DNA of 21,042 nucleotides from QHBQ01 sp038230695 (lineage in GTDB: Bacteria; Chloroflexota; Chloroflexia; QHBQ01). The stretch is taken from positions 1 through 21,042 of the forward strand of contig JBBRMT010000055.1 in the NCBI GenBank assembly GCA_038230695.1. Reading direction: 5' to 3'. Positions within the stretch are counted from its first letter, which is position 1. Each line of letters begins with the position of its first letter. Below the pieces are notes generated by a model. The model ran no database searches, was not told the origin of the DNA, and was given only the letters and a program-made list of their open reading frames with translations. Shown piece after piece: positions 6,001 to 13,374 of the stretch. A program made the position numbers and the translations under genes.

Positions 6001-7188
6001 ATGGCTCTTATTGTGCAGAAGTTTGGCGGCAGTTCGGTGGCCGATACTGGCCGCATCCGCAAAGTTGCAGCGCGGGTGGCGGAGACGGTACGCAGTGGCG
6101 ATCGCGTTGTGGTGGTGGTCAGCGCCATGGGCGATACCACCGACGATTTGCTGGCGCTAGCTTCTGCCCTACTTCCCCCCCTATCCGCTGAGGCAGGTTT
6201 CCCACCTTCCTCCTCAGCTGCGTGGCCGGAGGGTGTCATAACTACCCCCCCACCGGGGATGATTGAGAGGGGGTATAGCCGTGACCTGGATTTGCTGCTT
6301 GCCAGCGGCGAAATCGTCACCTGTTCGCTGCTGGCGATCGCCCTCAGCGGCATGGGCATTGCCGCGCACGCCTTCACCGGCCCGCAGGCGGGTATCCGTA
6401 CCAACGGCGTGTTTGGCAGTGCGGAGATAACCGGGTTCGACCTGGGCAGCCTTGAGGCCACTTTGCAGAGCGGCATCGTGCCGGTGGTGGCTGGTTTCCA
6501 GGGTCTCAGCGCCGACGGCGAGTTCAACACTCTAGGGCGGGGCGGCAGCGACACCTCCGCCGCGGCGCTGGCTACCGCACTGCACGCCGACTGGTGCGAG
6601 ATCTACACCGATGTGGACGGCGTTTATACTGCCGACCCGCGCATCGTTCCCCACGCCCGCAAGCTCGATCGCATCAGCTATGCAGAGATGCTGGAACTGG
6701 CTGCTTTCGGCGCAAACGTGCTGCACCCACGTGCGGTGGGCTGGGCGCAGCGCGGCAACGTGCCAGTGGTGGTGCGCTCCAGCTTCAGCCCGCGCTCCGG
6801 CAGTCTGGTTGCCCATCGCCACGGCCACCCTCCGATTGCCGAAGCCAGTAGCATAGAGTGGCCTACCCGCGTGCGTGGCCTGGCCCTGCAGGAGGTTACG
6901 CATAGCCGCAGCCGCGTTTCGCTGGTTGGCGAAGGTGTGGGCGAAAACGTACGGCTCGATGAGCAGATGCGGGTTGCGCTCCGCAAGGCGGGGTTTGACT
7001 TCCGCCCTGAAGCCAGCGTCCACCTGCGCCTCAGCTACATCCTGAACCACAACGATGCGCCCGCCGCGATGCGCCTGCTGCACGCCGCCTGCAACCTCGA
7101 TGCTGCGCCAGTGGTGGGCAAGAGTCAGCGGCCCACCGTGCTTTCGCAGAATGTCCCTTATATCGGAGTAGGAGCGGTATCATGGTAA
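6001..7188 (+). CDS. lysC: Aspartate kinase with a shortened regulatory region
   Basis: The enzyme phosphorylates L-aspartate, the first step toward methionine, threonine and lysine. The 395-residue protein begins with the family start KFGGSSVADTGRI (Lys7) and carries LDLLLASGEIVT, GRGGSDTSAAALA and YTDVDGVYTADPR, all typical of the amino-acid kinase fold. I chose the ATG at 6001 because GGAGG ends 8 nt upstream and the protein then starts like its relatives. Two oddities are visible. Residues about 57-93 form a Pro/Ser-rich insertion not usual in the family. After about residue 270 only one ACT-like unit (around RVSLVGEGV) can be seen where two are normal, and the usual effector-loop STSEI is absent. 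Feedback inhibition may therefore be altered. The stop overlaps the asd start by 7 nt. Confidence 0.94.
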   Translation: MALIVQKFGGSSVADTGRIRKVAARVAETVRSGDRVVVVVSAMGDTTDDLLALASALLPPLSAEAGFPPSSSAAWPEGVITTPPPGMIERGYSRDLDLLLASGEIVTCSLLAIALSGMGIAAHAFTGPQAGIRTNGVFGSAEITGFDLGSLEATLQSGIVPVVAGFQGLSADGEFNTLGRGGSDTSAAALATALHADWCEIYTDVDGVYTADPRIVPHARKLDRISYAEMLELAAFGANVLHPRAVGWAQRGNVPVVVRSSFSPRSGSLVAHRHGHPPIAEASSIEWPTRVRGLALQEVTHSRSRVSLVGEGVGENVRLDEQMRVALRKAGFDFRPEASVHLRLSYILNHNDAPAAMRLLHAACNLDAAPVVGKSQRPTVLSQNVPYIGVGAVSW

Positions 7189-8228
7189 GCATCAACGTAG
7201 GCGTGCTGGGCGCGACCGGGTTGGTCGGCAGCCGCATTGTCAGCCTGCTGGCGCAACACCCCTGGTTCCGCGTCGCGGCGGTCAGCGGCGGCCAGCGCAA
7301 CCAGGGCAGGCGCTACGCGGAGGCGCGCCGCGACGGCGGCGTGAGCTTGCCCGATTACATCGCCAACCTCAAGGTGGCCGCCAGCGAATCGGCCGCCTTC
7401 GCCGACTGCCCGCTCATTCTCAGCGCATTGCCTGCCGAGGTCGCCAGCGATGTCGAACCCGCCTTCGCGGCTGCTGGTCATGCGCTGGTTAGCAACGCTA
7501 AGAGCTACCGCCTGGCTTCCGATGTGCCGCTAATCGTGCCGGAGATCAACGCCGACCACCTGGCCTTGATTGGCGTGCAGCAGCAGCGGCGCAATTGGAG
7601 CGGCTACATCGTCACCAACCCCAACTGCTCCACTATCGTCCTAAGCCTGGCAATCGCGCCTCTGTATGTCGCCTTTGGCCTCCGCCAACTGCAAGTCACC
7701 ACCTTGCAGGCAATCAGCGGGGCGGGCTACGGCGGGGTGGATGCCCTCAGCCTGATTGACAACGTTGTTCCCTTCATCTCCGGTGAAGAGGACAAGGTGG
7801 AGAGCGAACCGCGCAAGCTACTGGGCGCAATCCGCAACGATGAAGTTGCCTTCGCCGACATTGCCATCAGCGCAACCTGTATCCGCGTGCCGGTACTGGA
7901 CGGCCATCTGGAGGCGCTCTCGCTCCAGCTTGACCAACCGGCGCAGGCTGACGAAATCCTCACCGCCTGGCGCGAGTGGCAACCGCTGCAGCAACGCGAA
8001 CTGCCCAGCGCCCCCGCCCATCCGGTGATCTATCTCGACACGCCAGACCGACCCCAGCCCCGCCTCGACCGCGACATAGCGGGCGGAATGGCAACCGTTA
8101 TTGGCCGTCTACGCCCCTGCCCGGCGCTGGACTATAAGTTTGTCGCACTCGGCCACAACCTCGTGCGCGGCGCAGCAGGTGGGGTGATTCTGATTGCCGA
8201 ACTGCTCAAGAGCGAGGGGCAACTGTAA
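7182..8228 (+). CDS. asd: Aspartate-semialdehyde dehydrogenase, archaeal/fungal type
   Basis: The 348-residue enzyme reduces aspartyl phosphate to aspartate semialdehyde with NADPH, the second step of the aspartate pathway. The nucleotide-binding start reads GVLGATGLVGSRI. The catalytic cysteine is Cys149 in NPNCST. ISGAGYGGVD follows, and the catalytic histidine is likely His242 in RVPVLDGH. The C-terminal ALGHNLVRGAAGG is characteristic of the archaeal/fungal branch of the family rather than the E. coli branch. The length is normal. The ATG overlaps the last codons of lysC by 7 nt, and the two are clearly co-transcribed and probably translationally coupled. A repeat-filled 257-bp gap separates it from metY. 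Confidence 0.94.
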   Translation: MVSINVGVLGATGLVGSRIVSLLAQHPWFRVAAVSGGQRNQGRRYAEARRDGGVSLPDYIANLKVAASESAAFADCPLILSALPAEVASDVEPAFAAAGHALVSNAKSYRLASDVPLIVPEINADHLALIGVQQQRRNWSGYIVTNPNCSTIVLSLAIAPLYVAFGLRQLQVTTLQAISGAGYGGVDALSLIDNVVPFISGEEDKVESEPRKLLGAIRNDEVAFADIAISATCIRVPVLDGHLEALSLQLDQPAQADEILTAWREWQPLQQRELPSAPAHPVIYLDTPDRPQPRLDRDIAGGMATVIGRLRPCPALDYKFVALGHNLVRGAAGGVILIAELLKSEGQL

Positions 8229-8231
8229 GCC

Positions 8232-8270
8232 AGTGCTGAGTGCTGAGTGCTGAGTGCTGAGTGCTAAGTG
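8232..8270 (+). repeat. Heptanucleotide tandem repeat, unit AGTGCTG
   Basis: Four perfect AGTGCTG units, one AGTGCTA unit and a partial unit begin 4 bp after the asd stop codon. The period is 7 bp. Confidence 0.88.
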
Positions 8271-8282
8271 GCTGCTAACCTA

Positions 8283-8316
8283 CTCCTCTCCCAGCGGGAG
8301 AGGTAGGGTGAGGGAG
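8283..8316 (+). repeat. CTCTCCC-AGC-GGGAGAG gap repeat
   Basis: CTCTCCC and GGGAGAG form a 7-bp hairpin around AGC, followed by GTAGGGTGAGGGAG. Related sequences appear at about 150-218, 1456-1485, 4100-4130, 12075-12099 and 14755-14784. Confidence 0.6.
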
Positions 8317-8387
8317 AAACTAGCAGCCCCTATCCTGCTCATCGTAACTACTACCGCTTCGCTACGCCGACGGTGTAAATTGCGCCT

Positions 8388-8411
8388 GGGCGGGCAGCCA
8401 CCCGCCCCTAC
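8388..8411 (-). repeat. REP-like element (GTAG head plus hairpin)
   Basis: On the minus strand GTAG (8411-8408) precedes a 7-bp stem of GGGCGGG and CCCGCCC with a 6-nt loop. The organisation matches the copies at 252-275, 14834-14857 and 15226-15249. Confidence 0.7.
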
Positions 8412-8441
8412 GAAATACACCAACTCTACGACGAACTGGTA

Positions 8442-8466
8442 CAACTTTCAACTTTCAACTTTCAAC
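8442..8466 (+). repeat. Heptanucleotide tandem repeat, unit CAACTTT
   Basis: Three CAACTTT units and a partial unit end 5 bp before the ribosome binding site of metY, so the tract lies in its 5' leader. Confidence 0.85.
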
Positions 8467-8485
8467 ATAAAGAGGAGCATATACC

Positions 8486-9970
8486 ATGCCTGCTGATAAT
8501 CATGACAACCTACCGACCGAACCGACCCATGCGTTTGACAATACTGCTGCGCTAAATCAGGCGCTGACCGAACCGACTAGCGAACTGGCAGAGCTACACG
8601 CCAGCACGAAAGGACACAGCAACGGCCACTCGACCAACGGCCACAGTAACGGCCATGAGCCGCTAGCCGACCGCGCCACTCGCCGCGCCGCTGCCCGCGC
8701 TAAGTGGAGCTTCGACACCCTGCAACTGCACGCCGGGCAAGAGCCTGACCCTGCTACCAACGCCCGCGCCGTACCTATCTATCAGACTACCTCGTATGTG
8801 TTCGACAACGCTGACCATGCCGCCCGCCTGTTTGCGTTGGAAGAGTTCGGCAATATCTACACCCGCCTCGGCAACCCCACCCATGCGGTGCTGGAAGCGC
8901 GGCTGGCTGCGCTCGAAGGTGGCGTGGCCGGGCTGGTGACTGGCTCAGGCATGGGCGCAATCTCCACCGCTATCTTCAGCTTTATCGAGGCGGGCGATGA
9001 AATCGTCTCCGCTGCCAGCCTCTACGGTGGCACCTACAACCTGTTCGCGGTCACGCTGCCCAAGCATGGCATCAACGTCAAGTTCGTAGACCCCGCCAAT
9101 CTGGACAACTTCAAGACCGCGATTAACGATAAGACCAAAGCGATCTTCATCGAGACGGTCGGCAACCCCAAGCTGGATGTGATTGACGTGGCCGCCGTCG
9201 CCAAAATCGCCCACGATGCGGGCATTCCGCTGATTATTGACAACACCTTTGCTACCCCCTACCTGTTCCGCCCCATCGAACACGGCGCGGACATTGTGGT
9301 TCACTCCACCACCAAGTGGATTGGCGGCCACGGCAACTCCATCGGTGGGGTCATCGTGGATAGCGGCAAGTTCCCCTGGGATAATGGCAAGTTCCCCAAG
9401 ACTGAGCTATACGTGGAGAAATTCGGCCCCCTTGCCTATCATGTGCGAACCCGCGTCGAACCCTACCGCGACCTCGGCCCTGCCGCCAGCCCATTCAACT
9501 CGTTCCTGTTCCTCACTGGCGTGGAAACCCTGTCGCTGCGCGTCGCTCGCCATAACGAGAACGCTCAGAAGGTGGCCGAGTGGCTGGCGCAACACCCGGC
9601 CGTCGAGTGGGTCAGCTACCCCGGCCTGCCCAGCCACCCCAGCCACGAGGTTGCCAAGCGCCAGTTTGCGGGCAAGGGCTTCGGCTCGATCATCACCTTC
9701 GGCATACGCGGCGGGCGCGACGCGGGTCGGGCGTTGATTGATAACGTCAACCTGTTCAGTCTGCTGGCGAATGTGGGCGATGCCAAGTCGCTAATCATCC
9801 ATCCCGCCTCCACCACCCACCAGCAACTCAGCGACGAGCAGCAGATCGAAGCCGGGGTCACGCCTGAGCTAATCCGCCTCTCCATCGGCCTCGAAGACAT
9901 TACCGACATCCTCGACGACCTGGAGCAGGCCATCACCGCTGCTACCGCCGCAGTCGCGGTAAATGTTTAA
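8486..9970 (+). CDS. metY: O-acetylhomoserine sulfhydrylase
   Basis: The 494-residue PLP enzyme of the Cys/Met metabolism family joins O-acetylhomoserine with sulfide to make homocysteine. The catalytic core begins near residue 74 with WSFDTLQLHAGQ. It then shows VPIYQTTSYVF, YTRLGNPTHAVLE, the cofactor-phosphate loop TGSGMGAI, DNTFATPYL and the PLP lysine Lys277 in STTKWIGGHG. The long middle region and the ending SIGLEDITDILDDL are typical of the sulfhydrylase rather than of cystathionine synthases. Ahead of the core is an unusual extension of about 73 residues, polar and with the repeated NGH in HSNGHSTNGHSNGH. AGAGGAG ends 8 nt before the ATG, so the extension appears to be translated. 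metX, which makes its substrate, lies downstream. Confidence 0.94.
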   Translation: MPADNHDNLPTEPTHAFDNTAALNQALTEPTSELAELHASTKGHSNGHSTNGHSNGHEPLADRATRRAAARAKWSFDTLQLHAGQEPDPATNARAVPIYQTTSYVFDNADHAARLFALEEFGNIYTRLGNPTHAVLEARLAALEGGVAGLVTGSGMGAISTAIFSFIEAGDEIVSAASLYGGTYNLFAVTLPKHGINVKFVDPANLDNFKTAINDKTKAIFIETVGNPKLDVIDVAAVAKIAHDAGIPLIIDNTFATPYLFRPIEHGADIVVHSTTKWIGGHGNSIGGVIVDSGKFPWDNGKFPKTELYVEKFGPLAYHVRTRVEPYRDLGPAASPFNSFLFLTGVETLSLRVARHNENAQKVAEWLAQHPAVEWVSYPGLPSHPSHEVAKRQFAGKGFGSIITFGIRGGRDAGRALIDNVNLFSLLANVGDAKSLIIHPASTTHQQLSDEQQIEAGVTPELIRLSIGLEDITDILDDLEQAITAATAAVAVNV

Positions 9971-10100
9971 TGGTAAATGGTAAATGGTAAATGTGATGGT
10001 GTATGCGGGTCAAACACTCACCTCCAACACGCACAATCTGCCAACGTGCCTTTTCGCTGGAGCGTATCATCCTCATTAACCATTTACCATTCACCATTCA
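9971..10100. repeat. Inverted heptamer repeat tracts flanking a 86-bp spacer
   Basis: Three TGGTAAA units (9971-9993) begin directly after the metY stop codon. Their reverse-complement form, CCATTTA plus two CCATTCA units, sits at 10080-10100. The tracts can pair into a long stem around the spacer, in which I see no gene. Confidence 0.75.
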
Positions 10101-10118
10101 GACAAGCTGGGAGGGGGT

Positions 10119-10175
10119 TGAACGGCGTGGCGGTCGGAGGGTTAACTCCCCAGGGCAGGACTTGCCCGCCGTTCA
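10119..10175. repeat. Imperfect inverted element
   Basis: TGAACGGCG (10119-10127) and CGCCGTTCA (10167-10175) are perfect 9-bp complements around a 39-nt interior that has its own small GGCA/TGCC hairpin. It could be a structured RNA segment or a small repeat. No T-run follows. Confidence 0.5.
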
Positions 10176-10192
10176 GCCTTTCCCTCTCGGCC

Positions 10193-10221
10193 AATTTTGG
10201 ATTTCCGATTTTGGATTTTGG
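10193..10221 (+). repeat. Heptanucleotide tandem repeat, unit GATTTTG
   Basis: Three to four units (GATTTCC, GATTTTG, GATTTTG) match the tracts at 1409-1433 and 5795-5823. The tract lies just upstream of a possible -10 element for the DinB gene. Confidence 0.8.
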
Positions 10222-10245
10222 AAAATGACTGTGTTCGGTTTGGTA

Positions 10246-10251
10246 TATAAT
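10246..10251 (+). promoter_or_regulatory. Possible -10 element for the DinB-metX genes
   Basis: A perfect TATAAT lies 54 bp before the DinB start codon. The best -35 candidate, ATGACT at 10225-10230, has only 15 bp spacing, so this promoter is uncertain. If real, it would uncouple the second half of the locus from the SAM/T-box leader. Confidence 0.4.
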
Positions 10252-10304
10252 CTAGTTGGGCGCTTGCGCTCTAATACTTGACCCGTCAGGAGATACACCG
10301 ATTT

Positions 10305-10838
10305 ATGGACATCCTCGACCGGCTGCTGGGCCACGATGCGTGGACTACGCGGCAGTTGCTACTAATCAGCTGCGACCTGAGCGATGAGCAACTCGACCGC
10401 GAGTTCGGCATTGGACACCGTACCCTGCGCGAGACGCTGTGGCACATTGTCGGCAACGTAATCGTATGGACCGACCTGCTTTATCAACGCCCCGCCATGC
10501 TCTCGGACCAGCCGCCGGAGCTAAAGCGTTCGGTTGACTATCTGCTTGCCCGCTACGAGGCCGCCTACTCCGACTTCGCCGCCATTGCCCGCCGTATTGC
10601 CAATGAACATCGTGAGGATGAGACCTACACCGATTATCTGGATGAGCCACCCACGCAGAAGACCTATGGTGGCACCATTGCCCATCTAATCACCCATAGC
10701 ATGAACCACCGTAGCGAGGTTTTGCACATTCTGGCGCGGCTGGGTGTGTCAGACCTACTGGAAGGCGACACAATTAGCTGGGAGTGGTGCGACCAGCGCA
10801 AGCTGAACTGGTACGACCAGCGCAAGGTTAGATCGTAA
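10305..10838 (+). CDS. DinB-family four-helix metalloprotein
   Basis: The 177-residue protein fits the DinB/YfiT superfamily, four-helix bundles that bind a metal through three histidines. Some members transfer low-molecular-weight thiols. Visible features are LGHDAWTTRQLL at the N-terminus, LRETLWHIVGNVIVW around residues 43-57, and the C-terminal helix THSMNHRSEVLHIL with the paired histidines. I chose the ATG at 10305 because AGGAG ends 12 nt upstream and the protein then begins like its relatives. A TTG 27 nt earlier is possible. The gene sits between metY and metX on the same strand, 8 nt before metX, so co-transcription with metX is likely. A role in thiol metabolism would fit this position but is an inference. 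Confidence 0.85.
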   Translation: MDILDRLLGHDAWTTRQLLLISCDLSDEQLDREFGIGHRTLRETLWHIVGNVIVWTDLLYQRPAMLSDQPPELKRSVDYLLARYEAAYSDFAAIARRIANEHREDETYTDYLDEPPTQKTYGGTIAHLITHSMNHRSEVLHILARLGVSDLLEGDTISWEWCDQRKLNWYDQRKVRS

Positions 10839-10846
10839 CTGCAGTT

Positions 10847-12046
10847 ATGACTATAACTCAAAACTCAAAACTAAAAACTCAAAACTTGGACGATGACCCT
10901 TCGGTAGTCGCCCCTACCGAGGCTGCCGATCTGTTGTCGGTCAAACGCTACTGGGATTGCCCTGAACCACTGGCGTTGGAGTGCGGCGCGACGCTCAATA
11001 GCGTGCAGGTTGCATATGAGATGTGGGGGACGTTGAACGCAGCGGGCGACAATGCCATCTACATTTGCCACGCGCTAACTGGTGACGCGCACGCTGCTGG
11101 CCGCTACCAGCCCAGCGACAAGAAGGGCGGATGGTGGAATCCCATGATTGGCCCAGGCCGCGCCTTCGACACCGATCGCTACTTCGTGGTTTGCGCCAAT
11201 ATTCTGGGTGGCTGCCAGGGGACGACCGGCCCGGCCTCGTTTGACCCCGCCACCGGCAAGCCCTACGGGTCACGCTTCCCCACCGTTACGGTGCGCGACA
11301 TGGTGCGGCTGGAATACCGACTGCTCCGCGCTCTGGGGATCAATCGCCTCGCCTGCGTCACAGGCGGCTCACTGGGAGGGATGCAGACACTGGAATGGTT
11401 GGTTTGCTATCCCGATTTTGTTGCCACTGCTATTCCCATCGCTGCATCGCTAGCTCACAGCTCGCAAGGTATCGCCTTCAACCTGATTGGCCGTCAGGCG
11501 ATTATGCTCGACCCTAACTGGCAAGGTGGCGACTACTACGCTTCGCCCACCCACCCCGATGCGGGTTTGGCGCTGGCCCGCATGGTGGGCATGATCAGCT
11601 ACCAGAGCGACGCTTCAATGCAGCGCAAGTTTGGCCGCGACCGCATAGACGAGTCGGAGGCCACCTACTACGATCCCACCTCCCGCTTTCAGGTGGAGAA
11701 TTACCTGCACTATCAGGGCGAGTCGCTGGTGCAACGCTTCGACGCGAACAGCTATCTGATCCTATCGCGGGCGATGGACCTGCATGACATCGGCTACCAG
11801 CGTAGCGGCATCGTAGCAGCCATCAGCCGTATCCCACCCGCCACCCGCACCCTGGTAATCGGCATCAGCAGCGACCTGCTCTTCCCCCCCCGCCTGCAAC
11901 GCGAAACCGTGGCTGCCTTGCACGTCGCTGGCCGACACGCCCGCTACTACGAACTGGAATCGCCCTGGGGCCACGACGCTTTTCTGATCGAATATGAGCG
12001 GCTTACGCCAGTAATAAACGAGTTTCTGGCCGCACCCGCTTTGTAA
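10847..12046 (+). CDS. metX: Homoserine O-acetyltransferase
   Basis: The 399-residue alpha/beta hydrolase acetylates homoserine with acetyl-CoA, giving the substrate of the neighbouring metY product. Family signatures are YICHALTGDAHAAG (residues about 74-87), the nucleophile Ser175 in GGSLGGMQ, the acid Asp343 in GISSDLLFPP and the catalytic His376 in WGHDAFL. The serine/aspartate/histidine triad is complete and the length is typical. No good ribosome binding site precedes the ATG, which lies 8 nt after the DinB stop, so translation may be coupled. The first ~14 codons run through a heptamer tandem repeat and the next ~12 through a small hairpin. The true start could therefore lie later, for example TTG at 10886 or 10934. 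Confidence 0.94.
   Translation: MTITQNSKLKTQNLDDDPSVVAPTEAADLLSVKRYWDCPEPLALECGATLNSVQVAYEMWGTLNAAGDNAIYICHALTGDAHAAGRYQPSDKKGGWWNPMIGPGRAFDTDRYFVVCANILGGCQGTTGPASFDPATGKPYGSRFPTVTVRDMVRLEYRLLRALGINRLACVTGGSLGGMQTLEWLVCYPDFVATAIPIAASLAHSSQGIAFNLIGRQAIMLDPNWQGGDYYASPTHPDAGLALARMVGMISYQSDASMQRKFGRDRIDESEATYYDPTSRFQVENYLHYQGESLVQRFDANSYLILSRAMDLHDIGYQRSGIVAAISRIPPATRTLVIGISSDLLFPPRLQRETVAALHVAGRHARYYELESPWGHDAFLIEYERLTPVINEFLAAPAL
10856..10886 (+). repeat. Heptanucleotide tandem repeat, unit ACTCAAA, inside metX
   Basis: Four ACTCAAA/ACTAAAA units plus a partial unit lie just inside the annotated 5' end of metX. They encode a 7-residue periodic stretch (TQNSKLK then TQN). Confidence 0.85.
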
Positions 12047-12144
12047 GTATGATCCCGCCGCTTGATTGACTAAGCCATCAGCGGGGTTAGGGGGAATCCT
12101 ACCAGACGTAATCATGATTATTTTCAGCACGCACAAGGGAAACT

Positions 12145-13248
12145 ATGTCAGATACACAAAACATCATCCAGCTAGGTATAGGCAAGGTGGGGCAGGAGCT
12201 ACTCAGTCAAGTATTGACCTTGCAGAAGCAGAAGCAAGCGACGCATCTGCGTTACATTGGGCTGGCCGACAGCAGTGGCCTGCTGCTCGCTGTTAATGGG
12301 TTCAATCTTGATGACCTGCAAAATGCCCTGACAATCAAGGCAGCGAATGGCAGGCTGGATGAGTCCGGCATTGGCGATGTAGATGGGCCAATCATGACTA
12401 ATCAGCTAGTATCCCTGTTGCGCGAAGCACGCATCAAGGCCACTATCATTGACCTGACCGCCGACACCACCAATCTGCCGCTGTTGGCTGCTGCCCGCGC
12501 CGCCGGTCATAACCTGGTGTTCGCCAACAAAGCGCCGTTGGCGGTTGATTATGCCCGCTACAAAACAATTGCTCCATATCTACCAACGGAGGATGCGCCC
12601 AAAGGCTGGGGGCGGGTCAAGCACGAGGCCACCGTTGGTGCGGGCCTGCCAGTGATCAGCACACTAGAGTCGTTGCTTGCCAGCGGCGACCAGATTAAGC
12701 GCATTGCCGCCAGCGTCAGCGGCACACTGGGATACATCTGCGCCGCGCTGGATGAGGGTCTCAGCTTCAGCGCCGCATTGCGGAGCGCCCACGACCTCGG
12801 CTACACCGAACCCGACCCCCGCGACGACCTAAATGGCCGTGATGCCGCCCGCAAGGCGCTGATCCTGGCGCGACGGCTGGGCTTGCCGCTAGAGTTTGCC
12901 GATGTACAGGTCGAGAGCCTTATACCTGCCGGGCTAGAAGATACCAGACTGGATGAGTTCTGGGCAAGATTGCCGCAGATGGACGGTACATATCGCGCAA
13001 GGTTGCATCAAGCGCAGGGGCGCGGCAACCTGTTGCGTCATGTCGCGCTGATCGAGGATGGGCAGGCCAGCGTGGGGTTGCGCGAAATTGCTGCCAACTC
13101 GCCGTTGGGCAGGCTGCGCGATAGCGACAGCATCTTCATCTGGCATACCGACCGCTACAGCAATACCCCCCTGGTGGTGCAAGGGCCGGGCGCAGGGCCG
13201 CAGGTTACAGCCGCTGGCGTGCTGGCTGATATACTGAGTCTGGGATAG
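12145..13248 (+). CDS. hom: Homoserine dehydrogenase without ACT domain
   Basis: The 367-residue enzyme reduces aspartate semialdehyde to homoserine. The nucleotide-binding start is GIGKVG (residues 11-16). DLTADTTNL follows, then FANKAPLA with the conserved Lys129. Next come the substrate-binding VSGTLGYI and the strongly conserved GYTEPDPRDDLNGRDAARK, which holds the catalytic acid and lysine residues. The length and ending match the short monofunctional type that resembles the C-terminal half of plant and fungal enzymes. There is no C-terminal ACT domain, so threonine feedback of the usual kind is not expected. The start has AAGGGA 4 nt upstream. A 98-nt gap with a CAGCGGGGTTAGGGGG-type repeat fragment separates it from metX. 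It completes the aspartate-to-homocysteine route in this locus. Confidence 0.93.
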   Translation: MSDTQNIIQLGIGKVGQELLSQVLTLQKQKQATHLRYIGLADSSGLLLAVNGFNLDDLQNALTIKAANGRLDESGIGDVDGPIMTNQLVSLLREARIKATIIDLTADTTNLPLLAAARAAGHNLVFANKAPLAVDYARYKTIAPYLPTEDAPKGWGRVKHEATVGAGLPVISTLESLLASGDQIKRIAASVSGTLGYICAALDEGLSFSAALRSAHDLGYTEPDPRDDLNGRDAARKALILARRLGLPLEFADVQVESLIPAGLEDTRLDEFWARLPQMDGTYRARLHQAQGRGNLLRHVALIEDGQASVGLREIAANSPLGRLRDSDSIFIWHTDRYSNTPLVVQGPGAGPQVTAAGVLADILSLG

Positions 13249-13252
13249 CTTA

Positions 13253-13268
13253 TGGTACGAAAGTACCA
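13253..13268 (+). terminator. Hairpin after hom
   Basis: TGGTAC and GTACCA form a perfect 6-bp stem closed by a GAAA tetraloop, 5 bp after the hom stop codon. A T-run is missing, so it may be an RNA-stabilising 3' hairpin rather than a full terminator. Confidence 0.4.
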
Positions 13269-13312
13269 CACCCTCTTACCCTCATTCCCTATGCCTTACA
13301 ACAGATAGTTTA

Positions 13313-13342
13313 TTGACACTGCCTCATTCACGGTGCTATACT
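13313..13342 (+). promoter_or_regulatory. Promoter of the geranylgeranyl-reductase/ferredoxin operon
   Basis: TTGACA (13313-13318) and TATACT (13337-13342) are separated by 18 bp. The leader to the ATG at 13375 is about 26 nt. This separates the operon from the methionine locus. Confidence 0.82.
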
Positions 13343-13374
13343 CGTCTTAGCCCATTGGAGATGAGGATAAGACG

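Noticed and set aside
5877..7083. Two open frames on the minus strand opposite lysC (225 and 183 codons)
   Set aside because: Both are shadows of lysC; the first also runs through the T-box terminator.
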